Assembly (NCBI GenBank): GCA_000494185.1
Contig: AWOC01000040.1
Location: 1-8,072, forward strand
Source: Candidatus Calditenuaceae archaeon JGI OTU-3
GTDB taxonomy: Archaea; Thermoproteota; Nitrososphaeria_A; Caldarchaeales; Calditenuaceae
Length of the DNA: 8,072 nucleotides
Reading direction: 5' to 3'
Under the pieces are notes generated by a model, which did not search any database, was not told where the DNA came from, and was given only the letters and a program-made list of their open reading frames with translations. Of the stretch, positions 5,643 to 8,072 are shown one piece after another (position 1 is the first letter of the stretch; every line of letters starts with the position of its first letter). The translations under genes were made by a program, and so were the position numbers.

Positions 5643-7196
5643 TTAACTCATATCAAGTAGTGACTCATGCCCCTCGTATAAACTGTCGAGACTGGACAAC
5701 AATTTTTCGTAAAAGTCTACGTATTTCGTGTAGAGACTATGCGTCTCGGGATCAGGGTAAAATCTTCTGACGGGTCTGACCCATTTGTTTATCTCTCCAA
5801 CGAGGTCTTTTATTTCTCCGACACCGTAGCCTCCTATCACTGCTAAGGCTGTGACGGCGTATTCTTCTCGGTTGAGCAAGCTATAGGGGATCCCGAGCAC
5901 ATTTGCCTTTATCTTATTCCAGACATCACTTTTGCTCCCGCCACCGATGCCTCTCACCTCATCGGCCTGAAAACCGCTAAACGATTCAATAATTATTCTT
6001 AGATAGTGGTTGTATTCGTAGGCTATCGCCTCGAGGATCGATCTGTAAAGATGGGCTAACGTGTGCCTCCAAGTGAAACCAACCCAAGTACCTCTCAATT
6101 TCGGGTTGTAGGGGTATGCCCTTCCTCCCATGTGGGGTATGAATAGTACTCCTTCGCTACCGGGAGTGATCTTTGCGGCCTCAGCATCCAGTAACTTGTA
6201 TGCGTCTAATCCTTGTTCTTGTGCTCTTTTCTTAATCTCAACTGCGACCTCATCCCGAAACCACCTAATGCACAATCCGCCGCCGTTTATGTAAGCACCC
6301 ACGCTCCACAGGCCAGGTACTACGGATTTCAAATAGAGTAGCGTTCTGTATTTGGTATCTGGTACAATCGTGTCGGTTGAAACATAGAACGCGGATGCCG
6401 TACCAGCGATGTCGAGGCACAACCCTGGTCGGGTTAATCCCGCTCCGAATACGCAAGCCATACCATCCCCCGCCCCAGCCACTATGGGTATCCCCTTTAC
6501 AAGCCCCGTCTTTTTCGCCTCCTCTGAGGTTAACTCACCTATTATCCGCCAAGGCTCAACAACGGTAGGCATCTTATCTAGGGGGATCTTAAAGATCGCG
6601 GCCAACTCTTCTGACCAATTCATCTTATGCACGTCAAAGAGTCCGGTAAAAGTTATGTAAGTATAGTCGTAAAATGCATCTTCTCCTTTTAAACCGGCAA
6701 GCTTACCGGCCACATATACAGCAGGTACCGTAAATTTACATATACGGGAGAATACCTCAGGCCTCTCTTTTTGCCACCACATCATTTTTGGCAGATGGTT
6801 TACTGTAGGTGGAGAGCCGGTTGTCCGTATCAGAAGGTCTTCGTAATTATTTTTAAGATAGTCAATGTAATCTCTGCTTCTTATGTCTAGCCAGGAATCG
6901 TAAGGCATGACCGGTTTCCAGTCCCTGTCAATTGCTAAGATTCCGGCCATCTGTCCGCTAAAAGCTATTGAAGCAACCTCCCTTGGATCTATTTGAGCCG
7001 TCTCAATTACTCTTTTGATAGTGTTGATCGCTGAAGCATAAAAATCTTCTGGCTCCTGCTCGACCCAGCCGACTCGCGGGAAGTAAAGTTTGGACTCCTC
7101 ATAGGCCACTGCTAGTTGTTTTCCGTCGCGGTCAAAGAGTGCGGCTTTTGTGCCGGCGGTTCCGATATCTACGCCTAAGAAATAATTGGCACACAT
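5643..7196 (-). CDS. FGGY-family carbohydrate kinase (xylulokinase-like, substrate uncertain)
   Basis: This phosphorylates a sugar, ketose or polyol with ATP. The 517 residues form two actin-like domains: FGGY_N to about residue 245 and FGGY_C after it. Motifs seen are GVDIGTAGTK at 8-17 (phosphate loop, Asp10), GWVEQEP at 43-49, SGQM at 80-83, SWLDIR at 101-106, the catalytic base Asp244 in GAGDG, INGGG at 303-307, and GIGGGSKSDVWNK with the adenine-binding region at about 416-428. E. coli xylulokinase contacts its substrate with QMH and GGGDN; here the corresponding residues are QMA (Ala84) and AGDG, so plain D-xylulose specificity is doubtful. ATG 7196 fits a TATA box 36 nt upstream. The gene lies 52 bases before the isomerase on the same strand and 66 bases after the chaperonin gene. 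Xylulokinase, ribulokinase, gluconokinase or erythritol-type kinase are all possible annotations. Confidence 0.9.
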   Translation of the reverse strand: MCANYFLGVDIGTAGTKAALFDRDGKQLAVAYEESKLYFPRVGWVEQEPEDFYASAINTIKRVIETAQIDPREVASIAFSGQMAGILAIDRDWKPVMPYDSWLDIRSRDYIDYLKNNYEDLLIRTTGSPPTVNHLPKMMWWQKERPEVFSRICKFTVPAVYVAGKLAGLKGEDAFYDYTYITFTGLFDVHKMNWSEELAAIFKIPLDKMPTVVEPWRIIGELTSEEAKKTGLVKGIPIVAGAGDGMACVFGAGLTRPGLCLDIAGTASAFYVSTDTIVPDTKYRTLLYLKSVVPGLWSVGAYINGGGLCIRWFRDEVAVEIKKRAQEQGLDAYKLLDAEAAKITPGSEGVLFIPHMGGRAYPYNPKLRGTWVGFTWRHTLAHLYRSILEAIAYEYNHYLRIIIESFSGFQADEVRGIGGGSKSDVWNKIKANVLGIPYSLLNREEYAVTALAVIGGYGVGEIKDLVGEINKWVRPVRRFYPDPETHSLYTKYVDFYEKLLSSLDSLYEGHESLLDMS

Positions 7197-7222
7197 GTCC
7201 CTTAACCTTTTAGATAGGCGAC

Positions 7223-7232
7223 GTTTAAATAC
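7223..7232 (-). promoter_or_regulatory. Candidate TATA box for the FGGY kinase gene
   Basis: On the minus strand, GTATTTAAAC begins 36 nt before the kinase ATG, in the 66-base gap after the chaperonin stop codon. The predicted transcript would have a leader of about 5 bases. This argues that the kinase is transcribed separately from the chaperonin gene. Confidence 0.5.
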
Positions 7233-7262
7233 ATTTAGAGTAACGACCTTTACTACGCTGTC

Positions 7263-8072
7263 TTATTGCCCACCAAGTTCCCCCGCATGCCTTTTGGCGT
7301 ATCGCCTATCAACAACATCGTCTACCCTTAGCAACATGACAGCAGTTTCAAAGGCTGTTTTGAGAACCTGCTCCTTAACCTTATAAGGCTCCAGGATAGA
7401 CAACTCAATCATGTTAGCAACTCGACCGCTATACTGATCGAAACCATAATAGGATTCACCGTTTAGGTGTTTTGCCCTCAGCTCAGAAAGGACCTTATGT
7501 GGGTCTTGACCACCATTACTTATCAACAATTGCGTAATTTTCTCGATAGAATTAGCAAAAGCATGCATCGCGATCTGCTCCTTGCCAGGGTACTTTAATG
7601 ACTCGTTTCTGATGACTATCGCCAACTCTTCCTCTATGGCCCCGCCTCCCGCCACAAGAGCAGTTTTCTCAACTAGTAGCGACATGCATCTTAGTGCGTC
7701 CTGTATCGCGTGCTCAGCCTCATCCAACAATCTCTCTGACTCTCCTCTCAAAAGAATTGTATACCCGCTCCTATTCTTACAGCCTTCAATAACCACTACC
7801 TCCTCATCACCGTATTTCTCTACTCTGACCACATCAGCAGACCCAAGGTCGTCGACTCTCAAGTCATCAAGGCTTGAAACTATTCGGGCACCAGTTATAG
7901 CAGCTATGGCTTTGAAGTCTTCTTCCTTGAGAACCCTGCCTATAGCCATGACGCCTTTGTCTGCAAGTAACTGACCTGCGGTTGGATCGATCTTTTTCCG
8001 ACATATTACCACGTTGGCTCCTACTGCTACTATCTTTCTAACCATTTCTCCCACTACTTCCTCCTCTGTCTC
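7263..8072 (-). CDS. Thermosome (group II chaperonin) subunit, C-terminal half; 5' end outside the window
   Basis: This is a subunit of the archaeal ATP-dependent folding chaperonin, related to eukaryotic CCT. The frame is open to the right edge, so the 269 residues here are about half of the usual ~545. The N-terminal equatorial part with the GDGTT motif lies beyond the window. What is visible: the region just after the apical helical protrusion (EEVVGEMVRKI), the apical domain (GANVVICRKKID, VIEGCKN, TILLRG), then the second equatorial part with VAGGGAIEEELA (nucleotide binding), YYGFDQYSG, ILEPYKVKEQ and LLRVDDVV, where a conserved Asp contacts the nucleotide. The C terminus ends in AGELGGQ, without the Gly-Gly-Met repeats common in thermosomes. 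It is probably a housekeeping gene unrelated to the sugar genes. Which paralogue (alpha, beta or gamma) cannot be decided from this half. Confidence 0.94.
   Translation of the reverse strand, partial: ETEEEVVGEMVRKIVAVGANVVICRKKIDPTAGQLLADKGVMAIGRVLKEEDFKAIAAITGARIVSSLDDLRVDDLGSADVVRVEKYGDEEVVVIEGCKNRSGYTILLRGESERLLDEAEHAIQDALRCMSLLVEKTALVAGGGAIEEELAIVIRNESLKYPGKEQIAMHAFANSIEKITQLLISNGGQDPHKVLSELRAKHLNGESYYGFDQYSGRVANMIELSILEPYKVKEQVLKTAFETAVMLLRVDDVVDRRYAKRHAGELGGQ

Noticed and set aside
7582..7974. 130-codon plus-strand open frame inside the chaperonin gene
   Set aside because: It is Ser-rich antisense shadow sequence of a strongly conserved thermosome region.

Overview
The window reads as chromosomal DNA from a thermophilic archaeon, probably of the Thermoproteota/Korarchaeota side, though the exact lineage cannot be fixed from sequence alone. 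The evidence is a group II chaperonin (thermosome) subunit at the right end, an archaeal cupin-type phosphoglucose isomerase, frequent AGA/AGG arginine codons, and an AT-rich TATA element roughly 29-41 nt upstream of almost every start codon with little or no 5' leader. That is the usual layout of leaderless archaeal transcripts.

Layout from left to right. (1) 1-1183, minus strand: a secreted sugar-binding ABC-transporter protein with a twin-arginine-like signal and a Thr/Pro-rich stalk, cut at the left edge. The first 95 bases are not its own sequence: they are an exact inverted copy of bases 2442-2536 inside the aldehyde dehydrogenase gene. This looks like a contig-end chimera or an assembly-graph end, not biology. 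(2) 1184-1488: a 305-base divergent promoter region. (3) 1489-5005, plus strand: a short-chain dehydrogenase, an aldehyde dehydrogenase and a zinc-dependent medium-chain alcohol/polyol dehydrogenase, each with its own promoter candidate. The first overlaps an 8+4+8 palindrome that looks like an operator. (4) 4994-7196, minus strand: a cupin phosphoglucose isomerase, preceded in the transcriptional direction by an FGGY-family sugar kinase. (5) 7263-8072, minus strand: the C-terminal half of a thermosome subunit, running off the right edge.

Apart from the chaperonin, the genes fit one theme: uptake and oxidation or phosphorylation of a sugar or sugar alcohol. The binding protein would capture the substrate. 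The two dehydrogenases would oxidise hydroxyl groups, the ALDH would turn an aldehyde or semialdehyde into an acid, the kinase would phosphorylate a ketose or polyol, and the isomerase would handle the phosphosugar. No dehydratase, aldolase, permease or ATPase gene lies in the window, so the substrate and complete route stay unassigned.

I found no CRISPR array, insertion sequence, tRNA, rRNA or defence system. The most important observation for a reader is the suspect left end. The most interesting biological ones are the promoter palindrome and an unassigned sugar-catabolic gene set whose kinase lacks the typical xylulokinase substrate residues.
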